Shown one piece after another: positions 1 through 5,818 of a stretch of 6,180 bases of DNA. Location: assembly GCA_019310665.1 (NCBI GenBank), contig JAFDDW010000133.1:1-6180 (forward strand), written 5' to 3'. Made by a program: the position numbers and the translations under genes. How positions within the stretch are numbered: position 1 is the first letter of the stretch; every line of letters begins with the position of its first letter. Source of the DNA: Deltaproteobacteria bacterium (lineage in GTDB: Bacteria; Desulfobacterota; Desulfobacteria; Desulfobacterales; JAFDCJ01). Below the pieces are notes generated by a model, which did no database searches, had not been told where the DNA came from, and saw only the letters and a list, made by a program, of their open reading frames with translations.

Positions 1-30
1 CCTCAATTTTATGTGAAAATAGTTTAAGTA

Positions 31-888
31 ATGGATGCAACCTTGCAACAACAGGGAAAAAATAAGAAGAGATTAATATGTATGTGCGACTCAAAATATC
101 CTCCAATTTTACGCAATAAGAATTATGAGCATGCCTCTGTTTTTACAGCTGAGAATTTGCTCAGGGAGGCAAAGCGGCAAAAAAACATTGCGGACCATAA
201 AGTCCCCCAGATCTGTCTGCTTGATCCGGATGGCGATATTGTGCAAAATTTGCGTACGGAAAAAAGGGCATCTATCAATCCCTACTGGGCCTGCTACCAT
301 ACCAAGATGTATATCTTTCAATATGGAGCAATAGAATTTGGTATTATTGGTTATGCAGTTGGGAGCTCCTTCTCCGTGTTGGTAGCCGAAGAGTTGTTTG
401 CATCGGGGTGTCAGCTTTTAATTAGTATAAGTTCCGCAGGACAAATAGCTAAAAAAAGAAAGCCACCCTATTTCATTCTCATAGAAAAAGCCTTGCGGGA
501 TGAAGGCACCAGCTATCATTATCTGCCTGCTTCCGACTACAGTACAATCAACCCGGAGCTGCGTGATATATTATCCGACGCTTTTATTCAATTTTCCCTA
601 CCCCTAGATCAGGGGGTTTGCTGGACAACCGATGCCCCCTTTCGGGAGACGGCCTCATCCATTGAATACTTTCGTTCCTTAGGGATACTGGCAGTAGAAA
701 TGGAAGCCGCCGCTTTATATGCCTTTGGCGAAGCGAGTGATAAACCGGTAATCTGCTTTGCTCATGTAACAAACCAAATGGGAAGCATCGAAGGGGATTT
801 TGAAAAAGGCCCTGTTAATGGAGGGAACGATGCCGTACAACTTATTTATGCAGCTGCCAAAGCCTGGATGGACTGGAAACCGAAGTGA
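31..888 (+). CDS. Nucleoside phosphorylase family protein (PNP/UDP family 1, uridine-phosphorylase-like)
   Basis: Cytosolic enzyme of the PNP/UDP phosphorylase superfamily, whose members cleave nucleosides with phosphate to give the free base and ribose-1-phosphate. The 285-residue protein has the family's glycine-rich core (GYAVGSSFSVLVAEELFASG, residues 107-126, then SSAGQI), a WTTDAPFRET segment at 198-207 and the ribose-binding signature VEMEAAALYAFG at 222-233. After the signature, CFAHVTNQM (242-250) carries Asn where bacterial purine nucleoside phosphorylases have the catalytic Asp, which fits a uridine-phosphorylase-like or specialised member better than a purine enzyme. The substrate is not determined. 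The start is uncertain: ATG 31 has no clear Shine-Dalgarno, and an in-frame ATG at 82 follows a purine-rich AGAAGAG and would still keep the whole conserved core. The codons look more AT-rich than in the next gene. The hydroxylase-family gene follows after about 50 bp on the same strand. Confidence 0.88.
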   Translation: MDATLQQQGKNKKRLICMCDSKYPPILRNKNYEHASVFTAENLLREAKRQKNIADHKVPQICLLDPDGDIVQNLRTEKRASINPYWACYHTKMYIFQYGAIEFGIIGYAVGSSFSVLVAEELFASGCQLLISISSAGQIAKKRKPPYFILIEKALRDEGTSYHYLPASDYSTINPELRDILSDAFIQFSLPLDQGVCWTTDAPFRETASSIEYFRSLGILAVEMEAAALYAFGEASDKPVICFAHVTNQMGSIEGDFEKGPVNGGNDAVQLIYAAAKAWMDWKPK

Positions 889-927
889 TCCCAAACTTGT
901 AACCGTGAACGCCAACCACAATTTAAC

Positions 928-933
928 AGCAGG
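928..933 (+). promoter_or_regulatory. Ribosome binding site (AGCAGG) that selects ATG 942
   Basis: AGCAGG ends 8 nt before the ATG at 942. An in-frame GTG at 933 would extend the protein by three residues, but it overlaps this site and so would have no usable spacing. The ATG is therefore the preferred start of the hydroxylase-family gene. Confidence 0.55.
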
Positions 934-941
934 TGTGTGCT

Positions 942-1757
942 ATGACCAATGAATCCGTCATCCGGCTGGTATTTTTTGCCGGTATTTTCGCTTTGATAGC
1001 CATTTGGGAACGTAGTTCACCGCGCCGCCCGTTGACCACTTCCAAAAGGAATCGCTGGATCAACAATCTGGCCATAACCTTAATTAACCCCCTGCTGGTG
1101 CGCCTGCTGTTTCCCATTGTGGCCACAAACATGGCTCTGGCGGCACGGCAACACGGCTGGGGTCTGCTGAACAATATTGATTTGCCATACTGGCTGGACC
1201 TGGTAATCGGGATCGCTGTACTTGATCTTGTCATATATCTTCAGCACGTGATGTTTCATGCAATCCCCATTCTGTGGCGTCTGCACATGGTGCACCATGC
1301 CGACCTGGATTATGACCTGACCACCGGGCTGCGTTTTCATCCAATTGAAATTCTACTTTCAATGGTCATCAAGCTGTCGGCGGTCGCCGCCCTTGGACCG
1401 CCCGCTGCGGCGGTACTGATATTCGAAATCCTTTTAAACGGCATGGCCATGTTCAACCATGGAAATATTAAGATCCCTCTCCAGCTTGATCGCATACTGA
1501 AATACTTCGTTGTCACCCCCGACATGCACAGGGTGCATCATTCCGTGATCATCCGCGAGACCAACAGCAACTATGGCTTCAACCTGTCCTGGTGGGACCG
1601 CCTGTTCGGCACCTACCTGGCTCAGCCGGCCAAAGGCCATGAAGGCATGACCATCGGTCTGTCGCAATTTCGCCAGCCCCAAGAGCTGACCCTGCCCCGG
1701 CTCCTGGCACTTCCCTTCACCGGCGACCCGGGCCGGTATCCAATCAACCTTCACTAA
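942..1757 (+). CDS. Fatty acid hydroxylase / sterol desaturase family membrane protein
   Basis: Integral membrane di-iron enzyme family (fatty acid hydroxylase superfamily, Pfam PF04116 type). Members use O2 to hydroxylate or desaturate lipid-like substrates; the substrate here cannot be read from the sequence. The 271-residue protein has hydrophobic segments near residues 6-22, 42-66, 84-100 and 138-166. It also carries the histidine clusters that bind the di-iron centre: H102xxxH106, H115xxH118H119, H133 (RFHPIE), H172 (FNHGN) and H195xxH198H199 (DMHRVHH). The C-terminal SWWDRLFGTY is also typical of the family. All expected histidines are present, so the enzyme looks intact. It lies about 50 bp after the nucleoside phosphorylase gene on the same strand, with no visible terminator between them, so co-transcription is possible. 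An O2-dependent fold in a putative anaerobe may point to oxygen exposure or a different function; that is inference. Confidence 0.9.
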   Translation: MTNESVIRLVFFAGIFALIAIWERSSPRRPLTTSKRNRWINNLAITLINPLLVRLLFPIVATNMALAARQHGWGLLNNIDLPYWLDLVIGIAVLDLVIYLQHVMFHAIPILWRLHMVHHADLDYDLTTGLRFHPIEILLSMVIKLSAVAALGPPAAAVLIFEILLNGMAMFNHGNIKIPLQLDRILKYFVVTPDMHRVHHSVIIRETNSNYGFNLSWWDRLFGTYLAQPAKGHEGMTIGLSQFRQPQELTLPRLLALPFTGDPGRYPINLH

Positions 1758-1784
1758 AAGGTAAGATTAAAAGTAGGGTCGACA

Positions 1785-1833
1785 TTTTCATCAAAATGAG
1801 TTATTGAATTTCAATAATTGAAATTGATGAAAA
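1785..1833. promoter_or_regulatory. 49-bp interrupted dyad upstream of the CDF exporter (candidate operator or RNA hairpin)
   Basis: Two nested inverted repeats share one centre at base 1809. The outer pair is TTTTCATCAA (1785-1794) with TTGATGAAAA (1824-1833), a perfect 10-bp match. The inner pair is TTATTGA (1801-1807) with TCAATAA (1811-1817), a perfect 7-bp match around ATT. The right edge lies 8 nt before the CDF start codon at 1842, so in RNA the stem would include most of the translation initiation region. No T-run follows on the + strand, so it does not look like a terminator. Possible roles are a metal-responsive repressor operator or a translation-controlling hairpin. The symmetry is seen directly; the role is inferred. 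Confidence 0.5.
1807..1825. repeat. 19-bp perfect palindrome with 9-bp arms (AATTTCAAT / ATTGAAATT)
   Basis: AATTTCAAT at 1807-1815 and ATTGAAATT at 1817-1825 are exact reverse complements around a single A at 1816. This overlaps the larger dyad centred at 1809 but has its own centre 7 bp to the right, so the stretch could form alternative structures or hold two overlapping protein sites. The length and AT-rich character fit a dimeric winged-helix or metal-sensor operator. The regulator is unknown and is not encoded in the window. Confidence 0.5.
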
Positions 1834-1841
1834 GATGAATT

Positions 1842-2750
1842 ATGTCCCATCATCAGAATCATAATCACAGCCCTTCGGATTACAATCGGGCATTTGCAAT
1901 CGGCGTAGCTCTCAACGTCATCTATATTGTGGTGGAGGTGACCTACGGATTTCTGGCCGGCTCCCTGGCCTTATTAGCGGACGCCGGCCATAACTTGAGC
2001 GATGTTCTTGGCCTGCTGCTGGCCTGGGGGGCAAATTATCTGGTCCAGCGCAAGCCCACGGAACGCCATACTTACGGTTGGCGTAAATCTACTATTCTGG
2101 CGGCTCTCACCAATGCTATCATCCTGCTGGTTGCCATGGGCGGGATTGCCTGGGAAGCGGTGCAGCGGTTCAGCGATCCTTCGCCGGTGGCCGGTAAAAC
2201 CGTGATTATTGTGGCCGCTATCGGTGTCGTCATCAATACGGCTACCGCCCTTTTATTCCTGTCCGGGCGCAAGACGGATTTGAACATACGGGGTGCTTTT
2301 CTGCATATGGCAGCCGACGCCGGGGTATCTGCGGGCGTGGTTCTGGCCGGCGTTGTCATCCTGGCCACCGGCTGGCCGTGGATTGATCCGGTTGTCAGTC
2401 TGGCTATCACAGCCATTATTCTTGTCGGAACCTGGGGGCTGCTGCGCGATTCTTTTAACCTGGCCCTGGATGCGGTGCCCGCCGGCATTGATCCGGAAGC
2501 CGTCAAAACCTATCTGTCCGACCTGCCCGGCGTCACCGGTGTTCACGATTTGCACATATGGGCCATGAGTACCTCGGAAACGGCGCTTACCGTGCACCTT
2601 CTGAAACCGGATGCCAGAGATGACGACACGCTTATCGAACAGGCCAGCAGAGAGCTTCATGACCGGTTCGGAATTGAGCATATTACCATTCAGTGGGAGC
2701 GCCGGCCTGAACTGGATCATTGCGGCAGCTCCTGCCAAATTAACGTTTAG
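1842..2750 (+). CDS. CDF-family divalent cation exporter (CzcD/ZitB-like, probably Zn2+)
   Basis: Inner-membrane cation diffusion facilitator that exports divalent metal, usually Zn2+, by proton antiport. The 302-residue protein shows about six hydrophobic segments (roughly 17-36, 40-67, 84-104, 119-140, 152-176, 180-198) followed by a cytoplasmic C-terminal domain. The transport site is of the HD-HD type: H50xxxD54 in LLADAGHNLSD (TM2) and H155xxxD159 in FLHMAADAG (TM5), the arrangement associated with zinc selectivity. The C-terminal domain contains VHDLHIWAMSTSETALTVHL and HITIQWE. Extra potential metal ligands lie at both ends: a His cluster at the N-terminus (H3, H4, H7, H9) and H293, C294, C298 in the tail. 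The ATG is preceded by only a weak GATGA-type purine stretch and by the dyad at 1785-1833, which suggests regulated expression. The gene converges with the acyltransferase gene downstream. Confidence 0.93.
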   Translation: MSHHQNHNHSPSDYNRAFAIGVALNVIYIVVEVTYGFLAGSLALLADAGHNLSDVLGLLLAWGANYLVQRKPTERHTYGWRKSTILAALTNAIILLVAMGGIAWEAVQRFSDPSPVAGKTVIIVAAIGVVINTATALLFLSGRKTDLNIRGAFLHMAADAGVSAGVVLAGVVILATGWPWIDPVVSLAITAIILVGTWGLLRDSFNLALDAVPAGIDPEAVKTYLSDLPGVTGVHDLHIWAMSTSETALTVHLLKPDARDDDTLIEQASRELHDRFGIEHITIQWERRPELDHCGSSCQINV

Positions 2751-2784
2751 TCATTTCCTTCATTAACTTCCATGGAACTTACAG

Positions 2785-2927
2785 GAACCCATTTCAAAGA
2801 TGTGGATCAGGGTTCAGGGCAAGGCGCGAGGATGCTCAAAAGCGGAGCATACACGGTAGTATGTGAGTATTTTGAGCAGACTCGCAACGCCGCCATGGGC
2901 ACTTAGACGCATTTTTGAGATGGGTTC
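2785..2927. repeat. 143-bp imperfect palindromic repeat element between convergent genes
   Basis: The outer arms are GAACCCATTTCAAA (2785-2798) and TTTGAGATGGGTTC (2914-2927), complementary at 13 of 14 positions. Inside them TGCTCAAAA (2833-2841) pairs perfectly with TTTTGAGCA (2870-2878), and CATAC (2848-2852) with GTATG (2859-2863) around a six-base loop. GGCG and CGAG near 2823-2830 can pair with CTCG and CGCC near 2881-2892 across a 3-nt bulge. The whole unit folds on one centre near 2856. It has no coding potential and fills the gap between two convergent genes, like dispersed palindromic or MITE-type elements. It may act as a bidirectional terminator for both flanking genes. Copy number cannot be judged from one window. 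Confidence 0.7.
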
Positions 2928-2947
2928 AGGTATTATCCTCCGGATGC

Positions 2948-3904
2948 CTAAGTTAAAAGGCGATAGCGGTCATCCAGCAGTAAATCGATATTTTTCATGA
3001 TGGCTTCGGTGGCGGCATTAAATACTTCCTGGTACTTTTGCTGGGACTCTTTTGAGAAGAGTTTGAATTTCTCTTTTATTCTGAACTCTTTGAAGTGATC
3101 GTGGACGGTCATGGGTTTTCCGATACGATAGGTGATCGTTCCGCTGCAGGCAATCGGCGAGCTGCCCGGGTATACTATTTCACTGCCGTTGCAGCCGACA
3201 GGTATGACTGCTTTTTCAGAGTGAAGCGCCAGCTGGGCAATACCACTTCTGCCTTCTGAAAGCTTTACGGATCGGGTCCCTTCGGGGAAGATAATGATAC
3301 TTAATTTTTTTTCAAAGAGAGCGCCAAGACTTATCTGGGCCACTTTTTCCATCATCGTATAATAGTTGTTTTCTATAAATTGCAGGAATGAAACCCCGGC
3401 GCTGGACATCCGGTCCCATTTATCTGATAAAAGATCCCTGACCTCCTGAGATGCACTGTGAAGGACATCGGGCAGAGAAATTTTTTTATCAAGCAAATCC
3501 TTGATCATTCGATATTCATCCCGGGTGGTTGACCGTTGGAAAGTTTTTTTAAACTGCTCCCGTATAATATATCCTTTGGAAGGTACGGGAAAGGTGTTGC
3601 AGAGTTTTAATAACTGCCCCAGGATTTTATTGTTAAAGTAGGTTCCTTTTACCCAAACGGTTGTAAACGGATAATCTTTTGCTCTCAAGAGTTTATACTG
3701 AAAGGGCCAGTAATTGAACCGGTCGGTATGGTTCATGGCAAATATGACGGATTCGCCTTTGGGAATATTTTCAATATTTTCCATTTTGATTTTTACTTTT
3801 GCGAACAAATGATAATTAGGATCCAGAATTGCACGTGCCACAAATTTTTGCGCCCAGGGCGACGTCGCAAGGTTAATTTTATCCAGAAACTTTATATTGA
3901 CCAT
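2948..3904 (-). CDS. PlsC-like lysophospholipid/glycerolipid acyltransferase family protein, variant motif I
   Basis: Membrane-associated acyltransferase of the PlsC/LPLAT superfamily, whose members transfer an acyl chain from acyl-CoA or acyl-ACP to a glycerolipid-type acceptor. Motif I is NHTDRFN (residues 58-64): the catalytic His59 is present, but the Asp normally five residues on (HX4D) is Asn64, with an Asp at residue 61. Later motifs are recognisable: FPVPSKG (105-111), IIFPEGTRS (204-212) and VIPVG (233-237). His59 and the FPEG Glu208 are about 150 residues apart, roughly twice the usual PlsC spacing, so residues about 112-198 form an insert of mostly helical character. Total length is 318 against about 240 for typical PlsC. 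The start ATG follows AAGGAA with 5-6 nt spacing. The acceptor lipid is unknown. The gene looks more AT-rich than the radical SAM gene it diverges from. Confidence 0.85.
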   Translation of the reverse strand: MVNIKFLDKINLATSPWAQKFVARAILDPNYHLFAKVKIKMENIENIPKGESVIFAMNHTDRFNYWPFQYKLLRAKDYPFTTVWVKGTYFNNKILGQLLKLCNTFPVPSKGYIIREQFKKTFQRSTTRDEYRMIKDLLDKKISLPDVLHSASQEVRDLLSDKWDRMSSAGVSFLQFIENNYYTMMEKVAQISLGALFEKKLSIIIFPEGTRSVKLSEGRSGIAQLALHSEKAVIPVGCNGSEIVYPGSSPIACSGTITYRIGKPMTVHDHFKEFRIKEKFKLFSKESQQKYQEVFNAATEAIMKNIDLLLDDRYRLLT

Positions 3905-3909
3905 TTCAA

Positions 3910-3915
3910 TTCCTT
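3910..3915 (-). promoter_or_regulatory. Ribosome binding site (AAGGAA) of the acyltransferase gene
   Basis: Read on the minus strand, AAGGAA precedes the ATG at 3904 by 5 nt and supports that start. The surrounding stretch to about 3990 is AT-rich. A weak promoter-like pair (TTTACT, 17 nt, TAAGTT) can be read on the minus strand near 3950-3980, but its match is poor. Confidence 0.55.
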
Positions 3916-4032
3916 TTATATCTGCCTAAGTGAAATGTATTAAAGCTTGAAAACTTAACAGCATAATCAGATTAAGTAAAGATTTGGTTTTTCTGTGAAG
4001 ATACAAACCGCACCGGTTATCAGGTACGAGGG

Positions 4033-4061
4033 TTGACTTTTGATGGTGACAATGCTTAAAA
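4033..4061 (+). promoter_or_regulatory. Possible sigma-70-type promoter for the radical SAM gene
   Basis: TTGACT (4033-4038, five of six matches to the -35 consensus) is followed after 17 nt by TTAAAA (4056-4061, three of six matches to the -10 consensus). It lies about 95 bp upstream of the radical SAM start. It overlaps the small ORF at 4043-4153, so at most one of the two readings is likely to be right unless transcription starts further upstream. Confidence 0.3.
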
Positions 4062-4153
4062 AGTGGCCTCAAGATCTTATACCGGAGGCAACATCAATAG
4101 CCGGACGCCTGAACCTTGCTTTGTTGTCCCATAAACTATTCAACGAGGTCTGA
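4043..4153 (+). CDS. Possible 36-codon small ORF abutting the radical SAM gene (leader peptide or small protein)
   Basis: An ATG at 4043, preceded by GAGGG (4028-4032) with 10-nt spacing, opens a 36-residue frame beginning MVTMLKKWPQDLIPEATSIA and ending LSHKLFNEV. Its TGA (4151-4153) lies one base before the radical SAM ATG at 4155. An in-frame TGA at 4034 closes the frame upstream, so this is not the tail of a longer gene. The radical SAM Shine-Dalgarno (4145-4148) sits inside its last codons. Such tight spacing suggests translational coupling, but a chance ORF of this size is entirely possible. I recognise no family. A start at ATG 4052 would shorten it by three residues. Confidence 0.3.
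   Translation: MVTMLKKWPQDLIPEATSIAGRLNLALLSHKLFNEV
4145..4148 (+). promoter_or_regulatory. Ribosome binding site (GAGG) that selects ATG 4155
   Basis: GAGG lies 6 nt before the ATG at 4155. The same frame is open further upstream to a TTG at 4116, but that codon has no comparable site and the added residues (LCCPINYSTRSE) do not resemble the family N-terminus, so the shorter start is chosen. Confidence 0.65.
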
Positions 4154-4154
4154 A

Positions 4155-5696
4155 ATGAATATTTTCATGATATATATCCGGGATAAGGATTACTACAGGA
4201 TGCTCCCTCCTGAACTGGGTGGATCCAAACCCGGCGATGAGCGCGTCAAGGTGATGGCGTTTCCGCCTCTCGGGATCGAAACCCTGGCTCCGGTGGTGCG
4301 CCAGCATGGCCACCGGGTGCGGATGTTCGACACCTGTCACCCGCAAATGAAAGCGGAGGATATAGTCCGGGCGGTTAAAGAGGAGCGACCGGATGTCATT
4401 GCGCTGTCATTTCTTTCCACGACCACCTATCCGGCCACCAAAGTCATGGCTGAGGGGCTTAAATCGGCGGCACGGGACATCCCGATAATCCTGGGGGGCG
4501 TTTTCGCCTCTATGAACGCCGAGCACATCTTAAAGGACTGTTCCCATGCCGACTGCATCGGAGTCGGAGAAGGCGAGAAGCTTTTACAGGATTACCTGGA
4601 CAATGTTGATAATCCCGGTTCGGTGGCAGGCCTTGTATGGCGCGACGGAGACAGGGTGGTTTCCAATCCACCCCGCCCCATTATCCGGGACCTGGATCAG
4701 TTTCCATACCCTGACCGCAGCAGTTTGCCGATTGATTTTATCGAGTCATTACCCCTGGACGTCCCGGCGGTACTCTCGCTGGACCAATTTTGTACGGTTC
4801 AGACCTCCAGGGGCTGCCCCTACGCCTGCATCTACTGTGACATACCTTCTTTGTCCAACGGCAAATGGCGCCACCGCTCGGCCGAACATGTCCTGGGAGA
4901 GATGCAGCAGCTCAACGATGCCGGTTACCGCTCAATCTATTTGACGGATGATCATTTTCTGCTCAAGCGCAAACGTATTAACGATATCTGCAGCGGCATT
5001 ATCGAGCGCCGTCTCGAGTTCACCTGGGGCTGCGAAGGGCGGGTCGATTCGGTTGCCGTCGACCAGCTGCCCATCATGAGCCAGGCGAATTGCACTTTTT
5101 TGGCCTACGGTGTCGAAGCCGGAACCCAGAAGATCCTGGATCGACTGAACAAAAACCTGACCCTGGAGCAGATCGAGTACGCGGTTAGTGAAGCCAAACG
5201 CCAGGGGATCGAAAGGGCTCACGGATTTTTCCTGGTGGGATCGCCCGGCGAGACCGAGGAAGACATCAAGGAAAGTTTTCGTCTTGCAGCCCGCCTGAAA
5301 CTGGACACCTTCGCGTTTAATCGACTGTGCGCTTACCGGGGCACGCCCCTGTGGCAGGAATATATCGAACGCGGGATCATTGATGATGATCGCGACTGGT
5401 TTAAATGGTTCAAATGCTCCGACATCGATCCGACCATACTGCCCAGCGAAGTCGTAAACCGTGCGCGCATGAAGGGATTCGCCTTGCTGTTTTTGCGCCG
5501 GATCTTCGGACGTCCGATTCAGACCTATAAACTGGTGCGCACCTTTGGCCGCTATATGAAGGCATCCGACATCTTTAAATTTCTCTCGGCTCCTTTTCGT
5601 CGGCGAACGCTGACCCGCAAACCCGATCTTCCGGCCCGAATGATCGATCTTGGACTGGAAGCCCCCGACCGGGAGAAGGTCTCCACAAAATCCTAG
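4155..5696 (+). CDS. B12-binding-domain radical SAM protein (BchE/HpnJ-like architecture)
   Basis: A 513-residue cobalamin-binding-domain radical SAM enzyme. An N-terminal Rossmann-like B12-binding domain (about residues 25-145) holds PPLGIETLAPVVRQHGH, PDVIALSFLSTT, IILGGVFAS and CIGVGEGE. It lacks the DxHxxG motif, as many radical SAM members of this domain do. The radical SAM domain follows, with the [4Fe-4S] ligands C221xxxC225xxC228 in RGCPYACIYC, then YLTDDHF (near 262-268), YGVEAG (318-323) and FFLVGSPGETEED (358-370). The C-terminal 100 residues are basic and unassigned. Relatives include methyltransferases and ring-forming enzymes acting on lipids, tetrapyrroles and antibiotics; the reaction cannot be fixed here. 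The start is ATG 4155, supported by GAGG. The gene diverges from the acyltransferase, so a lipid substrate is a guess. Confidence 0.9.
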   Translation: MNIFMIYIRDKDYYRMLPPELGGSKPGDERVKVMAFPPLGIETLAPVVRQHGHRVRMFDTCHPQMKAEDIVRAVKEERPDVIALSFLSTTTYPATKVMAEGLKSAARDIPIILGGVFASMNAEHILKDCSHADCIGVGEGEKLLQDYLDNVDNPGSVAGLVWRDGDRVVSNPPRPIIRDLDQFPYPDRSSLPIDFIESLPLDVPAVLSLDQFCTVQTSRGCPYACIYCDIPSLSNGKWRHRSAEHVLGEMQQLNDAGYRSIYLTDDHFLLKRKRINDICSGIIERRLEFTWGCEGRVDSVAVDQLPIMSQANCTFLAYGVEAGTQKILDRLNKNLTLEQIEYAVSEAKRQGIERAHGFFLVGSPGETEEDIKESFRLAARLKLDTFAFNRLCAYRGTPLWQEYIERGIIDDDRDWFKWFKCSDIDPTILPSEVVNRARMKGFALLFLRRIFGRPIQTYKLVRTFGRYMKASDIFKFLSAPFRRRTLTRKPDLPARMIDLGLEAPDREKVSTKS

Positions 5697-5818
5697 GACT
5701 TGCCAACTCTAAACGGATGTTTAAATTTATCTATATTTTTTTGGGCCGTTGGCGTTAAATTTGGCGGCAAACATGTATCGTATCGAAAACCGGCCAATCA
5801 CGTATCAGGAAAGCTGCC
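5697..5818. other. Intergenic region upstream of mntP with weak repeat and promoter signals
   Basis: These 122 bp are AT-rich with no recognisable gene. TTAAATTT occurs at 5721-5728 and 5755-5762. GCCAAC (5702-5707) can pair with GTTGGC (5748-5753), and AACGG (5712-5716) alternatively with CCGTT (5746-5750), so competing leader structures are conceivable. TTGCCA (5700-5705) with TAAATT 16 nt on is a weak promoter candidate. I see neither a convincing terminator for the radical SAM gene nor the conserved core of the yybP-ykoY manganese riboswitch that precedes some mntP genes. Confidence 0.3.
5807..5813 (+). promoter_or_regulatory. Ribosome binding site (AGGAAAG) that supports the TTG start of mntP
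   Basis: AGGA (5807-5810) lies 8 nt before the TTG at 5819, which opens the MntP frame. The nearby ATG at 5835 is in another frame and stops after three codons, so it cannot start this gene. Confidence 0.65.

Noticed and set aside
1434..1754. 106-codon minus-strand ORF opposite the hydroxylase-family gene
   Set aside because: It overlaps the histidine-motif-bearing + strand frame completely and has no family features.
1785..1833. Intrinsic terminator after the hydroxylase-family gene
   Set aside because: The dyad is AT-rich and followed by AAAAGATGAATT rather than a T-run on the + strand, so it does not fit an intrinsic terminator for the upstream gene.
2072..2738. Long minus-strand ORFs (144 and 161 codons) opposite the CDF gene
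   Set aside because: They are shadows of a GC-rich membrane protein gene. The + strand frame carries all CDF motifs and the minus frames show no recognisable domain.
4116..4154. TTG-initiated 13-codon extension of the radical SAM gene
   Set aside because: No Shine-Dalgarno precedes TTG 4116, the extra residues are unlike the family N-terminus, and ATG 4155 has GAGG at good spacing followed by a typical hydrophobic start (MNIFMIYIR).
5712..5750. Terminator for the radical SAM gene at the T-run 5736-5742
   Set aside because: No GC-rich stem directly precedes the T-run; the complementary AACGG/CCGTT pair flanks it instead.
5700..5818. yybP-ykoY manganese riboswitch upstream of mntP
   Set aside because: I looked because the element precedes mntP in some bacteria, but no conserved core stems or loops could be recognised in this short AT-rich region.
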